A stretch of 26,024 bases of DNA, from assembly GCA_050946255.1 (NCBI GenBank), contig JBMNUL010000015.1, positions 1-26,024 on the forward strand. Direction: 5' to 3'. The notes under the pieces were generated by a model. That model had not been told where the DNA came from. It ran no database searches and worked only from the letters and a program-made list of their open reading frames with translations. Position 1 is the first letter of the stretch. The number at the start of each line of letters is the position of its first letter. Made by a program: the position numbers and the translations under genes. Positions 16,912 to 24,590 of the stretch are shown here, in pieces. This DNA comes from JBMNUL01 sp050946255 (GTDB lineage: Bacteria > Actinomycetota > Coriobacteriia > Coriobacteriales > CADBOM01).

Positions 16912-17406
16912 ATGAAAGGCGAATCACAGCTTGAGGTCAGCTTGCTCATCCTCTTGATGTCGGAATTCTACCCAGAAGTCAACGCGACAAGCGAGCTCAT
17001 CGGATCGAGTGCCGGATGCAGCCCCGTGGTTGTGAGAAGAATCTACGGAAAGCTTAAAGATGCAGGTCTGCTCGACACGAAGCCTGGGGGATATGGGCTC
17101 CATCTTGCTAAGGACCCTCACGACATCTCTCTTTGGGATATCTGCTCGGCTATACGTCCTATGGATGCGGCTGGGGTATTCGGGACGGAGCACGAGATGT
17201 CGGGCACTTGCCCCATTTCGGGAAACATCCACGAGGTGCTGACAAAAGAGCTGGACAGCGCTCTGGACGCCATGCGCGAGAAGCTGGAAAAGGTATCTCT
17301 ATATGACTTGGCGTGGAAGCTTCCGGATACCTATGAAGTGCCGGTTGAGGAGCAATTGGAGAAAATGCGCGGTTCCCTTCACGAAGCCGAGAAGCGCTTC
17401 GGGTAA
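16912..17406 (+). CDS. Rrf2 family transcriptional regulator
   Basis: The 164-aa protein has the Rrf2 winged-helix layout: an N-terminal helix, a helix-turn-helix around residues 27-50 (S-P-V-V-V-R-R-I) and a wing with G-G-Y-G-L (59-63), followed by the typical I-S-L-W-D-I-C-S-A-I dimerisation segment. Rrf2 proteins sense iron-sulfur clusters, nitric oxide, cysteine or redox state. Here the cysteines are C36, C78 and C100, so the three-cysteine cluster of IscR/NsrR (normally about residues 92-106) is absent and a [2Fe-2S] ligand set of that kind is unlikely. The gene is divergent from the FAD oxidoreductase with a shared palindromic operator, suggesting autorepression and control of that enzyme. 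AGAAGGG precedes the ATG. Confidence 0.88.
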   Translation: MKGESQLEVSLLILLMSEFYPEVNATSELIGSSAGCSPVVVRRIYGKLKDAGLLDTKPGGYGLHLAKDPHDISLWDICSAIRPMDAAGVFGTEHEMSGTCPISGNIHEVLTKELDSALDAMREKLEKVSLYDLAWKLPDTYEVPVEEQLEKMRGSLHEAEKRFG

Positions 17407-17657
17407 CTCGCTCTCACTAATGTGGTATTTTGTTAATTGGCATAACAAAAATCTAATATTATTGTGCAAAGTTTGGAAACTCTAAATTCTCCTATAAATG
17501 TTTTTTTGCTTCCTGAAAGAAATATTTTCCCTAAATACTTGCGTTCGATTGCATGATTAGCGAATATAACAACAACCGTTAATCAATGTTTTTTCCATGA
17601 ACAACTGCGGTTTTCTAAGTATTCCCTATATAACTATGAGATAGGAGGAGAGGAAGC
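17407..17657 (+). other. AT-rich intergenic region upstream of the TetR gene
   Basis: This 251-bp spacer is far richer in A and T than the genes around it, with T-rich tracts near 17500 and 17588. Several TATA-like hexamers occur (for example near 17450 and 17628), but none pairs with a good -35 at the right distance. It presumably carries the promoter and operator of the TetR gene. A strong GGAGGAGAGGA SD lies at its right end. Confidence 0.4.
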
Positions 17658-18242
17658 ATGGCAGACAGGATAAATCCCAGAACCCAAAGAGTTCGCGATG
17701 CCCTGAAGGCGGCCACGATAGAGCTAGTGTCCAAGAAGCCTGTTTCTGAAATCTCCATCACCGAGATTGCGGTAACAGCAAACGTGAGCCGTCCTTCGGT
17801 GTACAAGCAGTTCAATGATATGCCGACGTTAGTGGCAGATACCACTATCGAGGTGATGAATGAGATTTTCGCCGACATCGACAAGAATTTGAAGGTAGGC
17901 GATGATCTCGAATACCTGACCAAGCACATGGAGATGCTGACGAAGGGTTTATACAAGCACAGGAAATTCCTCAAGAACGCAATTTACAGTTCTGCCGAGC
18001 CCATCATCATAGACGCGGCAGTGAAAGATCTTTGCAACCGCATGAGGGACAGGCTCGTTGGCAGGACTCTCGTAGAGGCGGGAATGAACGTCGATGATTG
18101 CCTTCATGCCATAGCTGCGGGGATGGTCTTGCTTACATTTCGCTGGCTCAACTCAGATTTCAGGGGAGAGAACTCTCCAACGAACATGGGGGACAGGATT
18201 GCGAAGACCATTTTCTGGATTTCCGGGGTTCAAAGGGTCTGA
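17658..18242 (+). CDS. TetR family transcriptional regulator
   Basis: The 194-aa protein has an N-terminal TetR DNA-binding domain with the helix-turn-helix at residues 32-55 (I-T-E-I-A-V-T-A-N-V-S then S-V-Y-K-Q-F). A purely helical C-terminal ligand-binding and dimerisation region follows, not assignable to a ligand class. TetR proteins usually repress their own or neighbouring genes until a small molecule binds. The nearest target candidates are the QueG-like gene 216 bp downstream in the same direction, and itself. The start is supported by a strong SD, GGAGGAGAGGA, just upstream. Confidence 0.88.
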   Translation: MADRINPRTQRVRDALKAATIELVSKKPVSEISITEIAVTANVSRPSVYKQFNDMPTLVADTTIEVMNEIFADIDKNLKVGDDLEYLTKHMEMLTKGLYKHRKFLKNAIYSSAEPIIIDAAVKDLCNRMRDRLVGRTLVEAGMNVDDCLHAIAAGMVLLTFRWLNSDFRGENSPTNMGDRIAKTIFWISGVQRV

Positions 18243-18458
18243 TCTCCCCACTGAATTTTGCAGCGCTATTGATTCGCCTTCTGTTGGGTTCTGAGATTCC
18301 GTTTCTGGGAACCGAGACGAGGTATTATTTTAGTTCTCTGGGCAGCACCTTTCGGTTCTCATCATCATAAGGTGACCTTGTATCTTCTTTTCCCCATGAG
18401 TTAAAACAAGAGAAATCAAAAATTACAAGCAAAGGGAACAGGTTGCAGGAGGGTGGAG

Positions 18459-19523
18459 ATGACGGTATTCAACAAGGACTCCCTCAGCAAGTCCGATCTG
18501 ACCCGGTTGATTAAAGACAAGGCGCTTGAACTGGGGTACGCCTTGGTGGGAATCACCTCGGCAGAGCCTTTCGAGGGCTATCGGGAGGAAGTCGAGAGCA
18601 GGCCGGGTTCGGAGTGGCTAGTCCAAGCCGATAAAATGCCCTATCAGGGCGCGGATCCCAGAGATGTGATGTCATCTGCAAAATCGATTATCTGCCTCGT
18701 AGAGGACTATTCCAAGAAGTCGTATCCCGAGAAGCTCGTCAAGAGTTTCGGCCGCTGCTATCTCGCGAGATGCTATGTGCCCAAGCCGGAATCAATCAAT
18801 GGCTTGCGGCGTGCTCAGTTCGTCCAGTTTCTAAAGGACCTGGGAATCGGGGTCGATGAGAGCGGGCTGCTGCGAATTCCCGAAAGATATGCTGCTGCTA
18901 GAGCGGGCGTTGTGACATATGGCGGCAACAATTTCGCCTATGCCGAGGGCTGCGGCTCCTTCGTGATCGTGATCGGCATCATCGTGGACGTGGAGCTTGA
19001 CTATGACGAACCAACGGTGAAACGTCCCTGCCCGCCTGATTGCAACCGGTGCGTGGAAGCCTGTCCGACGGGCGCGCTCTACGAGAAGGGGAAGCTCAAC
19101 ACGCATAAGTGCATGCTCATGATGGAGATAGGCCCGCAACCGATTCCAGAGGAGATGCGCCCGAAGCTCGGGACGTCGATTCATGGGTGCGACCTTTGCC
19201 AGGAAGCCTGCCCACGCAACAAGAAAGTGCTGGAGAATCCTCCCTTGAAAGATCCGTTCCTGGAGAGGCTGGCAGAGGAGTTCGACTTGGAGAAGGTGCT
19301 GCTTCTCGATGATGGATACTATGAGCGGGTAATCTACCCGATTGCATACAATTACATCCCCTACGAGGCGAGGTGGATGTTCCAGCGAAACGCAGCGATA
19401 GCTCTCGGCAACTCAGGCGACCCATCCCATCTCCCGGCTCTTAGGAGGGCTCGCGAGGAGTGTCCAGATGAAGTGCTGGAATACGTGGATTGGGCCATCG
19501 TGCAGCTGGAAGAACAGGAGTAG
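18459..19523 (+). CDS. QueG-like double [4Fe-4S] cluster protein
   Basis: The 354-aa protein resembles epoxyqueuosine reductase (QueG): an N-terminal alpha/beta domain, two ferredoxin-type clusters, and a C-terminal HEAT-like segment with R-N-A-A-I-A-L-G-N-S-G-D. Cluster ligands visible are C191, C195, C198 and C202-P for the first motif and C218, C244, C247 and C251-P for the second. The first motif is spaced C-x3-C-x2-C-x3-C-P instead of the usual C-x2-C-x2-C-x3-C-P, and the N-terminal half diverges from housekeeping QueG, so this may be a paralog with another cobalamin- or redox-linked role. The ATG at 18459 sits 5-6 nt after AGGAGGG; a GTG two codons upstream (18453) overlaps that SD and is less likely. 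The neighbouring TetR gene may regulate it. Confidence 0.75.
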   Translation: MTVFNKDSLSKSDLTRLIKDKALELGYALVGITSAEPFEGYREEVESRPGSEWLVQADKMPYQGADPRDVMSSAKSIICLVEDYSKKSYPEKLVKSFGRCYLARCYVPKPESINGLRRAQFVQFLKDLGIGVDESGLLRIPERYAAARAGVVTYGGNNFAYAEGCGSFVIVIGIIVDVELDYDEPTVKRPCPPDCNRCVEACPTGALYEKGKLNTHKCMLMMEIGPQPIPEEMRPKLGTSIHGCDLCQEACPRNKKVLENPPLKDPFLERLAEEFDLEKVLLLDDGYYERVIYPIAYNYIPYEARWMFQRNAAIALGNSGDPSHLPALRRAREECPDEVLEYVDWAIVQLEEQE

Positions 19524-19599
19524 GGGAGTTCACTGGTGGAAGTGCGACTCAGACTCAGCTTTCCGATCTGAGCCCAGATTCCAACTTGACTTTTCTGAC

Positions 19600-20667
19600 C
19601 TATCTCAAGTCCACAAGCCGGTTCGCGAGTGCCTGCAGTGCATCGCGCGCTCTCGATGGTCCTACTGTGTCTAGAAGGATCTTCTTGGCGTCCTTGACCA
19701 GAAGCGAGATGCGCTCGCGGGCGCTTTGCACGGCGCCGGAATCGCGCACGATCTCTATTCCGCGCTCGATGTCCGCGTCATCGGCAGACTTTGCCGACAA
19801 TATCTCGTTCAATTCCCCTGCAGCAGAAGGCTCGGAGCGGCGCAGGGCGTAGACCGTCATGTAGGTGAGCTTGCCTGCTGCAATGTCCATCCCACGTTTC
19901 TTGCCGGTCTCCCCCTCGTCGCAGGTGATATCGAGGAGATCGTCGTGAATTTGGAATGCAAGCCCGAACATCCGTCCGAATTCTCTCAGTCCGCTTATCT
20001 CGCTTTCTGTGCCTCCGCCTGCGATTGCTCCGACTGCCAACGGGCATGCGCCGCTATACCAGGCGGTCTTGCTCTCGGCCATCTCGATGTAGTCGTCGAT
20101 CCCGATGTCGCGCCGTCCATCTCGAGACCAGCCGATATCGAGTGCCTGGCCCTCGACCGTCCGGGCCGCCGAATTGGAGATCTCCTTTAGAATCCGGATT
20201 TTGGTGCGCCCATCTAGCAGCTCGTCGAAGAGCACCAGCTGACCGACGAGGGAGAGTGCGTAATCGCTGGCGTTGAAGGCGATCTCGTCGCCCTCCAAGA
20301 CATGGATGCAGGGTTTCCCATGGCGGATGACCGCGCCGTCCTCGATATCGTCTCGTATCAGAGCCGCCTGATGGAAGCTCTCAATCGAGAGCGCCGCATT
20401 TTGTGCCACCTCTGCCGTGCCGCCCACGGCCATGCACCCGAGCTCGCAGAGAACTGGGCGCATCCTCTTCCCCCCGTTGCCAACGTACTTCTTGTACGGT
20501 GCATAGAGGTAGCGGTCGAGGTCGGGATGCGAGCTGCTTCTAGGGAGATCGGAGATCGACTGGTCGAATTCACGCGAGAGCTCGGCCACCCATGCCAAGA
20601 GGTCCTGCTCCCTTTCCTGGCTCTCTGCCTCTTCTTGCTTGCCACTAGATGCGAGGGTCTCAATCAT
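19600..20667 (-). CDS. Polyprenyl (isoprenyl diphosphate) synthetase
   Basis: The 355-aa all-helical trans-isoprenyl diphosphate synthase elongates allylic diphosphates with isopentenyl diphosphate. Visible signatures are G-G-K-R-M-R-P (65-71), the first Asp-rich motif D96-D97-I-E-D100 and the second D232-D233-L-L-D236. The first motif lacks the two-residue insert of farnesyl-type enzymes, and small residues (two Ala) stand 4-5 positions before it, which favours a longer product such as a quinone side chain; this is inferred. An in-frame start 68 codons upstream lies inside the TPR gene. The ATG at 20667 is preferred because it overlaps the TPR stop by 8 bp and the resulting length suits the family. 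It is the last gene of its operon. Confidence 0.9.
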   Translation of the reverse strand: MIETLASSGKQEEAESQEREQDLLAWVAELSREFDQSISDLPRSSSHPDLDRYLYAPYKKYVGNGGKRMRPVLCELGCMAVGGTAEVAQNAALSIESFHQAALIRDDIEDGAVIRHGKPCIHVLEGDEIAFNASDYALSLVGQLVLFDELLDGRTKIRILKEISNSAARTVEGQALDIGWSRDGRRDIGIDDYIEMAESKTAWYSGACPLAVGAIAGGGTESEISGLREFGRMFGLAFQIHDDLLDITCDEGETGKKRGMDIAAGKLTYMTVYALRRSEPSAAGELNEILSAKSADDADIERGIEIVRDSGAVQSARERISLLVKDAKKILLDTVGPSRARDALQALANRLVDLR

Positions 20668-22090
20668 TTTGGGGCTCACTCTTTTCCGGGGATTCTGCTT
20701 GGTCTGGAGACTTGCTTTGGGCAGGGGAGGCAGGTTCTCCATTCTCCCCGGTTTGCTGTGTATTCTCCGAGTCGAAAACCGAGTCGTCCACTCTGTCCAT
20801 CTGGGCGAACCTTTCCTCGATCGAGGATTTGAGCTCATGTGCCCTGGCGGCCTCTTCGCTGTCCGGGCCATAGAACATCTCGCAGGTACTCACAACCTGG
20901 TCGGCAAGAGATTTCGCGTCGTCCTCCAGGCCGATGTAGGCATAGTTGAGTGCAAGCGACGACATGCTCGTGAGGGTGGCGGGGTGATAGGAACCGAGCA
21001 GGTGCTTGCGGCCCTCGTAGGCTTTCTGGAAAAGGTCTCGGCTTTCATCCATCCGTCCAACTATGAGATAGCTGGCGGCGAGATCATGGGCGCACGTCAG
21101 GTAGACTACGTTCTGCTCCCCGAACTCCTTCAGCTTCTCGTATGTGTCCTCCAAGACCTCTATCGCGCTGTCGAAATCCTTGTCGGCGTACAGGTAAGCG
21201 CCCTGCTTCTCCCGTGCATTGAGGGTGTGCGGGTCCTTTTCCCCGGCCTCAGACTCCCATAGACGTGCAACTTCCTCCTCAAGTTCCGCAGCATGTTTGG
21301 CATCGCCTGCGAGGTAGCAGGTTTCGGCGAGGGCTGCCTCGGTGTCCAGAGTCTCGGGAGCGCTTATACCCAGGGTCTCCCTCTTGATTTCTAGGCCCCT
21401 CTCCTGCAACTCGCGCGCACGATCATGCTCTCCCAGAGTTAGGTGGACTGCGGCACGGTTGAGCATCATGTTCACGGCGTTGTTGCTGCTCTCGCCCTGC
21501 GTCTCGCAGATGCGGGGGTAGGCCTCGTTCCAGATTTCGAGCGCCCTCCGGTAATTGCCACGCAGGCATTCAACCTGGTCGAGGTTGCTGGCGGAGGCGA
21601 GGGTTGCGGGGTCGTTTTCCCCGAGGAGCTCGCGTCTCAAAGAGAGCACCTTCTCGTGCATGTCCGCAGAGTCGTCTGGGCGTCCCAGCGAAGCGTAGAT
21701 GTTCGCCATGGTGTTCATCGACGAGAGGGTCTTGGGATTGCGTTCACCGAACATCTCCTTGCGGTTCTGCAATGCCTCCTCGCAAAGCAGGAGAGCCTCG
21801 CTCATGAGGCCACGGTCGTAGTAGATCTCGCAGAGCTCCATCTCGAAGTCTTGGGTCTTCTCGGCTTCTTTCCCATACACCTTCCTGTATATGCTGAACA
21901 CAGACTCTCCGAGATTGCCCGCGTTCTTGAGCTCTCCGATCTCCCGGTATTTCCGAACGAGAGTCGTGAGCGCCTCAGCAGCTTCCTCGCTTTCGGCGCC
22001 GTGGTCTTGCATGGCCAGCGCGGCGGCATAAGCTTCTTCTTCAGCGCCTTCGACGGAAATGACGCGGTCCTTGATATCCAAGTCAATCAC
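20660..22090 (-). CDS. Tetratricopeptide-repeat protein (kinesin-light-chain-like TPRs)
   Basis: The 476-aa protein consists mainly of repeats of about 42 residues of the TPR_10/TPR_12 type from about residue 40 to 410, several with L-G-x-x-x-P-x-T-L between helices. The tail (about 425-476) is Glu/Ser/Pro-rich and disordered. There is no signal peptide or membrane segment, so it is a cytoplasmic scaffold; partners are unknown. Translation is inferred from GTG at 22090, which overlaps the zinc-ribbon stop as GTGA, and its own end overlaps the polyprenyl synthetase start by 8 bp. The three genes are therefore translationally coupled. Nothing in the sequence shows which enzyme it serves. Confidence 0.85.
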   Translation of the reverse strand: MIDLDIKDRVISVEGAEEEAYAAALAMQDHGAESEEAAEALTTLVRKYREIGELKNAGNLGESVFSIYRKVYGKEAEKTQDFEMELCEIYYDRGLMSEALLLCEEALQNRKEMFGERNPKTLSSMNTMANIYASLGRPDDSADMHEKVLSLRRELLGENDPATLASASNLDQVECLRGNYRRALEIWNEAYPRICETQGESSNNAVNMMLNRAAVHLTLGEHDRARELQERGLEIKRETLGISAPETLDTEAALAETCYLAGDAKHAAELEEEVARLWESEAGEKDPHTLNAREKQGAYLYADKDFDSAIEVLEDTYEKLKEFGEQNVVYLTCAHDLAASYLIVGRMDESRDLFQKAYEGRKHLLGSYHPATLTSMSSLALNYAYIGLEDDAKSLADQVVSTCEMFYGPDSEEAARAHELKSSIEERFAQMDRVDDSVFDSENTQQTGENGEPASPAQSKSPDQAESPEKSEPQND

Positions 22091-22281
22091 CTCTTGTCGT
22101 CACGTGGCTTTGGACGATATGGTTCGAGACGTGTCCCACAGGTGCGGCACTTGTCATCGAAGGTCCTGTTCCAGCCGCCGCACACGGGGCATGGGTCTTC
22201 GCGGAGAAACGCAGTCTCCCCGCGACAACGCCCGCAATTGATGCATACGGCACACATCTTCTTTTTTCCGCCTTCTGGCAT
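22087..22281 (-). CDS. Small zinc-ribbon protein
   Basis: The 64-residue basic protein has eight cysteines in four C-x2-C pairs: C10/C13, C16/C19, C31/C34 and C45/C48. This suits one or two zinc-ribbon or rubredoxin-like metal sites. A short Pro/Arg/Lys-rich tail follows. The start (22281) is preceded by AGGAG. The stop overlaps the start of the TPR gene by 4 bp (GTGA), so the two are coupled and may act together, for example as a nucleic-acid or protein adaptor pair. It is too short to assign to a named family. Confidence 0.75.
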   Translation of the reverse strand: MPEGGKKKMCAVCINCGRCRGETAFLREDPCPVCGGWNRTFDDKCRTCGTRLEPYRPKPRDDKR

Positions 22282-22317
22282 CTCGACTCCTGGCAGCGGC
22301 TTTGAGACTGCCCCGCG

Positions 22318-22363
22318 GCATCCGAGGCCGCGGCATCACACTGCGTACCGCAGCCTCGGATGC
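22318..22363 (-). other. Long hairpin between the 97-aa gene and the zinc-ribbon gene
   Basis: Perfect 11-bp arms GCATCCGAGGC (22318-22328) and GCCTCGGATGC (22353-22363) continue, after one mismatch, with GCGG (22330-22333) and CCGC (22348-22351), giving a 15-bp stem with a 14-nt loop. No T tract follows on the - strand. It ends 37 nt before the zinc-ribbon start. It may attenuate, process or stabilise the transcript between the fixCX-like and TPR/prenyl synthetase halves. Confidence 0.55.
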
Positions 22364-22441
22364 GAAGGCGCGGGCGGCTTCATGAGATTCACTGCGCCGC
22401 TCGCGCCTCTCGAGGTCAGTCAGCAATCCTTGATGGATCGC

Positions 22442-22735
22442 TTACTTCTTCTTGCCCTTCATAAGGGCGCCCAGTGCGAACTTGACCACATCACCGGTCA
22501 TGCCGGCCATGATCTCCGCGACGTCGGCTTGGTCGATAACGATGTCGGCGCCAGCACCAGACTTGGTCTTGATATGCGCGACGAGCCCGTTGTTAATTCC
22601 GTCGTTGACTCGTTCGAGCTGCACGTCTGCATTGATCTTCATCGGGCCCATCGCCGCCACGGCGTTGATGTTTCCCTTCTCTCCGGTGAGGTCGATGCTC
22701 GCGATAGGGGTGCCCTTGAAACCCTGTATCTTCAT
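22442..22735 (-). CDS. 97-aa hypothetical protein downstream of fixX-like gene
   Basis: I do not recognise this protein. It is a small, neutral-to-basic alpha/beta protein: strands in the first 55 residues, including a T-G-E-K-G-N-I-N turn and the segment M-G-P-M-K-I-N-A-D-V, then a helical half ending in G-K-K-K. There are no cysteines, signal peptide or convincing membrane segment. It starts 12 nt after the fixX-like stop with GGAGA as SD, so it is very probably co-transcribed with the FixC/FixX-like pair and may serve the same pathway, for example as a small binding or lipid-carrier-type protein. That role is speculative. Confidence 0.7.
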   Translation of the reverse strand: MKIQGFKGTPIASIDLTGEKGNINAVAAMGPMKINADVQLERVNDGINNGLVAHIKTKSGAGADIVIDQADVAEIMAGMTGDVVKFALGALMKGKKK

Positions 22736-22747
22736 CGCAGTCTCCGA

Positions 22748-23104
22748 TCAGCTCCACTTGAGGACGATTCCGGTTCCCGCCTCAGGGTAGCTCCAATCGA
22801 TGGCATGGACCTGCGAGCATACGTACTGGCACAGCCCGCACTCGGCGCAAAGGCCTCCGTAGGCCCAAACAGCCTTGCCGTCCTGCATCTCATAGCATCC
22901 GCACGGGCACAGGTACATGCAGTCCTTGCATCCGTTGCAGCGGTCGGGATTGACCTTGATGTGATCCGGATACTTCTTCTTCTCGATTACCTCGTACTTG
23001 CCCTTCAGCATCTCGCGGAGTTTCGGTCCGTACAGCTGTGGGCCCTTGAGAATGTCTACATCGATGTCGCTGTAGCAGTCCTTGATGTGTTCTTGTCTAG
23101 CCAT
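22748..23104 (-). CDS. fixX: FixX-like ferredoxin
   Basis: The 118-aa protein ends like FixX (W-S-Y-P-E-A-G-T-G-I) and has two complete [4Fe-4S] ligand sets: C56-x2-C59-x2-C62-x3-C66 and C86-x2-C89-x2-C92-x3-C96, with two extra cysteines (C68, C70). FixX passes electrons between an electron-transfer flavoprotein and the FixC flavoprotein/quinone, and together with FixC equals ETF:quinone oxidoreductase. The ATG overlaps the end of the fixC-like gene by 8 bp, so the two subunits are made in a fixed ratio. No fixA/fixB (ETF) genes are in the window, so the electron donor or acceptor is unknown. Confidence 0.9.
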   Translation of the reverse strand: MARQEHIKDCYSDIDVDILKGPQLYGPKLREMLKGKYEVIEKKKYPDHIKVNPDRCNGCKDCMYLCPCGCYEMQDGKAVWAYGGLCAECGLCQYVCSQVHAIDWSYPEAGTGIVLKWS

Positions 23105-24482
23105 TGATCAGACCTCCCAACAAATTGGAACCGAGCGCGTTGACGTCTTTGAGGAGCGGGGTGAGCATCGGGAATATCCTCATGAGCTGTGGTGCGATCT
23201 TGAGGATTCCGTTGATGCACTGCGGGTCCTGGAACCAATCTGCGTATGCCTCGCCGGCGAACTTGCCGCGCATGCAGGCATCGATGATGTCGCGGAGGCC
23301 GAGGCCAGCGTCCGGCTCCTTCTCGATGAGGAACCTGCCCAGCTCGTACGGCAGCTCTTCGTTGCGTCCGATGAAGTCGTTCTTCCACATATCCTCGAAC
23401 TTGCAGAGCACTGCCTCCGAGTAATCGTTCTTCTGCTTGCACTCTTCTGCAATCTCGGCGGCATAGATTCCGCAGACCATTGCCGCGTCTGCGCCGTAGC
23501 CGTCGAACGGGTTGATCATGCCTGCTGCATCGCCGAAGACCAAGAAGCCGTTGCGGTATGTCTTGTCCGAGATCGCGTGCGAGCGCTCCCAGGTGAGCAG
23601 GTGGGTGTCGAAGTAAGTGAGCTCCTCGCCCTCGAGACGGCGTTTGTTCTCGGGGAGCGACAGGAACCACTGCATCCTCTGGTGGATGTTGGCCTTGGAC
23701 TTGCAGAGGTCAGATACATGCTGATAGACGGCTACGGTGACAAGTCCGCGCTCTGGTACGTCGAGCGCATGGGCTGTCCAGATGCCGCCCTCGCCGTTAC
23801 CGCTCCAAACCGGCATCGACGAGTAGTCGTGATAGTGGCCGTCGTCCCATTTCTCGGCGGTGCTCATCGAGGCGACTTTCTCCTCGCCGAGGTAGTAGCA
23901 GTACTTGATTGCCTGGGTGATGCCCTCTCCTAGGCCACCTCCGCGGTCTTGGCGGACAGGTGATAGACCGGCACGCCTGGCCATGATAGAGTTGAAACCG
24001 TCGCAGGCGCAGACCAGCGGAGCCGTGATTTTCTTGCCATCATCGACGATGATTCCCTTGACAAAGTCATCCTCGATAATCAAGTCGCGAGCGCACTCGC
24101 AAAGAAGGTGTGCACCTGCGGCAACCGCTTGCTCTGCCATCCACTTGTCGCTCTCATCGCGGAACACCATTGGCGCGTCGTAGATGATGTCGGCGCCGAA
24201 GTGCACTCCCAATGTGAACGACCATCCATCGTCTGACATGAATCCCATCTGGCCACCCTCGATGGTGGGGTAGCTGTTCAGCCATGGTGCGTCATCCACG
24301 TCAGGCCAAATGCGGCGCATTACGGGCAGGAAGAGCATCGATCCAGACATGTTCTTCTGACCCGGCACGGCCGCGCGTTCCACAAGTGCTACGTTCAGGC
24401 CCTTTTTGGCGCACATTGTGGCGCATGACGAACCTCCAGGCCCTGCGCCAACTACGATGACGTCATAATCGTACTCTGCCAT
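23097..24482 (-). CDS. fixC: FixC-like flavoprotein (ETF:quinone oxidoreductase / geranylgeranyl reductase superfamily)
   Basis: The 461-aa FAD enzyme has an N-terminal dinucleotide fold, G-A-G-P-G-G (12-17), an internal G-D-A-A-G-M-I-N-P near residue 320 that closes the FAD site, and a C-terminal hydrophobic, amphipathic segment suited to membrane contact. It matches FixC, the FAD half of the FixABCX/ETF-QO module, and the wider geranylgeranyl-reductase superfamily, some members of which use ferredoxin to reduce prenyl double bonds. The fixX-like ferredoxin follows with 8-bp overlap, so they should form one complex. The start is supported by AAGGGAGAA upstream. A strong promoter lies about 515 bp upstream and a tandem-domain MarR gene precedes it. 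Confidence 0.88.
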   Translation of the reverse strand: MAEYDYDVIVVGAGPGGSSCATMCAKKGLNVALVERAAVPGQKNMSGSMLFLPVMRRIWPDVDDAPWLNSYPTIEGGQMGFMSDDGWSFTLGVHFGADIIYDAPMVFRDESDKWMAEQAVAAGAHLLCECARDLIIEDDFVKGIIVDDGKKITAPLVCACDGFNSIMARRAGLSPVRQDRGGGLGEGITQAIKYCYYLGEEKVASMSTAEKWDDGHYHDYSSMPVWSGNGEGGIWTAHALDVPERGLVTVAVYQHVSDLCKSKANIHQRMQWFLSLPENKRRLEGEELTYFDTHLLTWERSHAISDKTYRNGFLVFGDAAGMINPFDGYGADAAMVCGIYAAEIAEECKQKNDYSEAVLCKFEDMWKNDFIGRNEELPYELGRFLIEKEPDAGLGLRDIIDACMRGKFAGEAYADWFQDPQCINGILKIAPQLMRIFPMLTPLLKDVNALGSNLLGGLING

Positions 24483-24567
24483 GATTCTCCCTTCTCGAAT
24501 CCTTTCATTCCTATTTTTCCTAAGCTAGTTCGTTTTCTCCTCTCTTCGGTCAGCTCCTTTCTTCTCG

Positions 24568-24590
24568 GCCTGCAAGTTGCGCTTGCAGGC
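24568..24590 (-). other. Perfect 9-bp inverted repeat in the fixC-like leader
   Basis: Arms GCCTGCAAG (24568-24576) and CTTGCAGGC (24582-24590) enclose a 5-nt loop, about 86 nt before the fixC-like start. No T tract follows in the - direction, so it is not a standard terminator. It could be an operator or an mRNA hairpin near the translation start. Confidence 0.45.

Noticed and set aside
16785..16949. N-terminal extension of the FAD oxidoreductase by 55 codons, resembling a hydrophobic signal segment
   Set aside because: The extension runs through the promoter, the palindrome and the start of the divergent Rrf2 gene. The ATG at 16784 has a much better SD (GAGGAGG).
19554..19572. CTCAG/CTGAG inverted repeat between the convergent QueG-like and prenyl synthetase genes, and a stretch resembling a sequencing-adapter end
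   Set aside because: The stem is only 5 bp with a 9-nt loop and no T tract. The adapter resemblance is short and contains an indel, with no sign of a broken assembly.
20668..20871. N-terminal extension of the polyprenyl synthetase by 68 codons
   Set aside because: It is basic, Pro/Arg-rich and antisense-like in composition, overlaps the TPR gene, and is not part of the family; an overlapping ATG at 20667 fits better.
21443..23107. Long + strand open frame of 554 codons
   Set aside because: It lies opposite four convincing - strand genes (TPR, zinc ribbon, 97-aa, FixX-like), has no recognisable domain and runs across their boundaries; it is a high-GC shadow frame.
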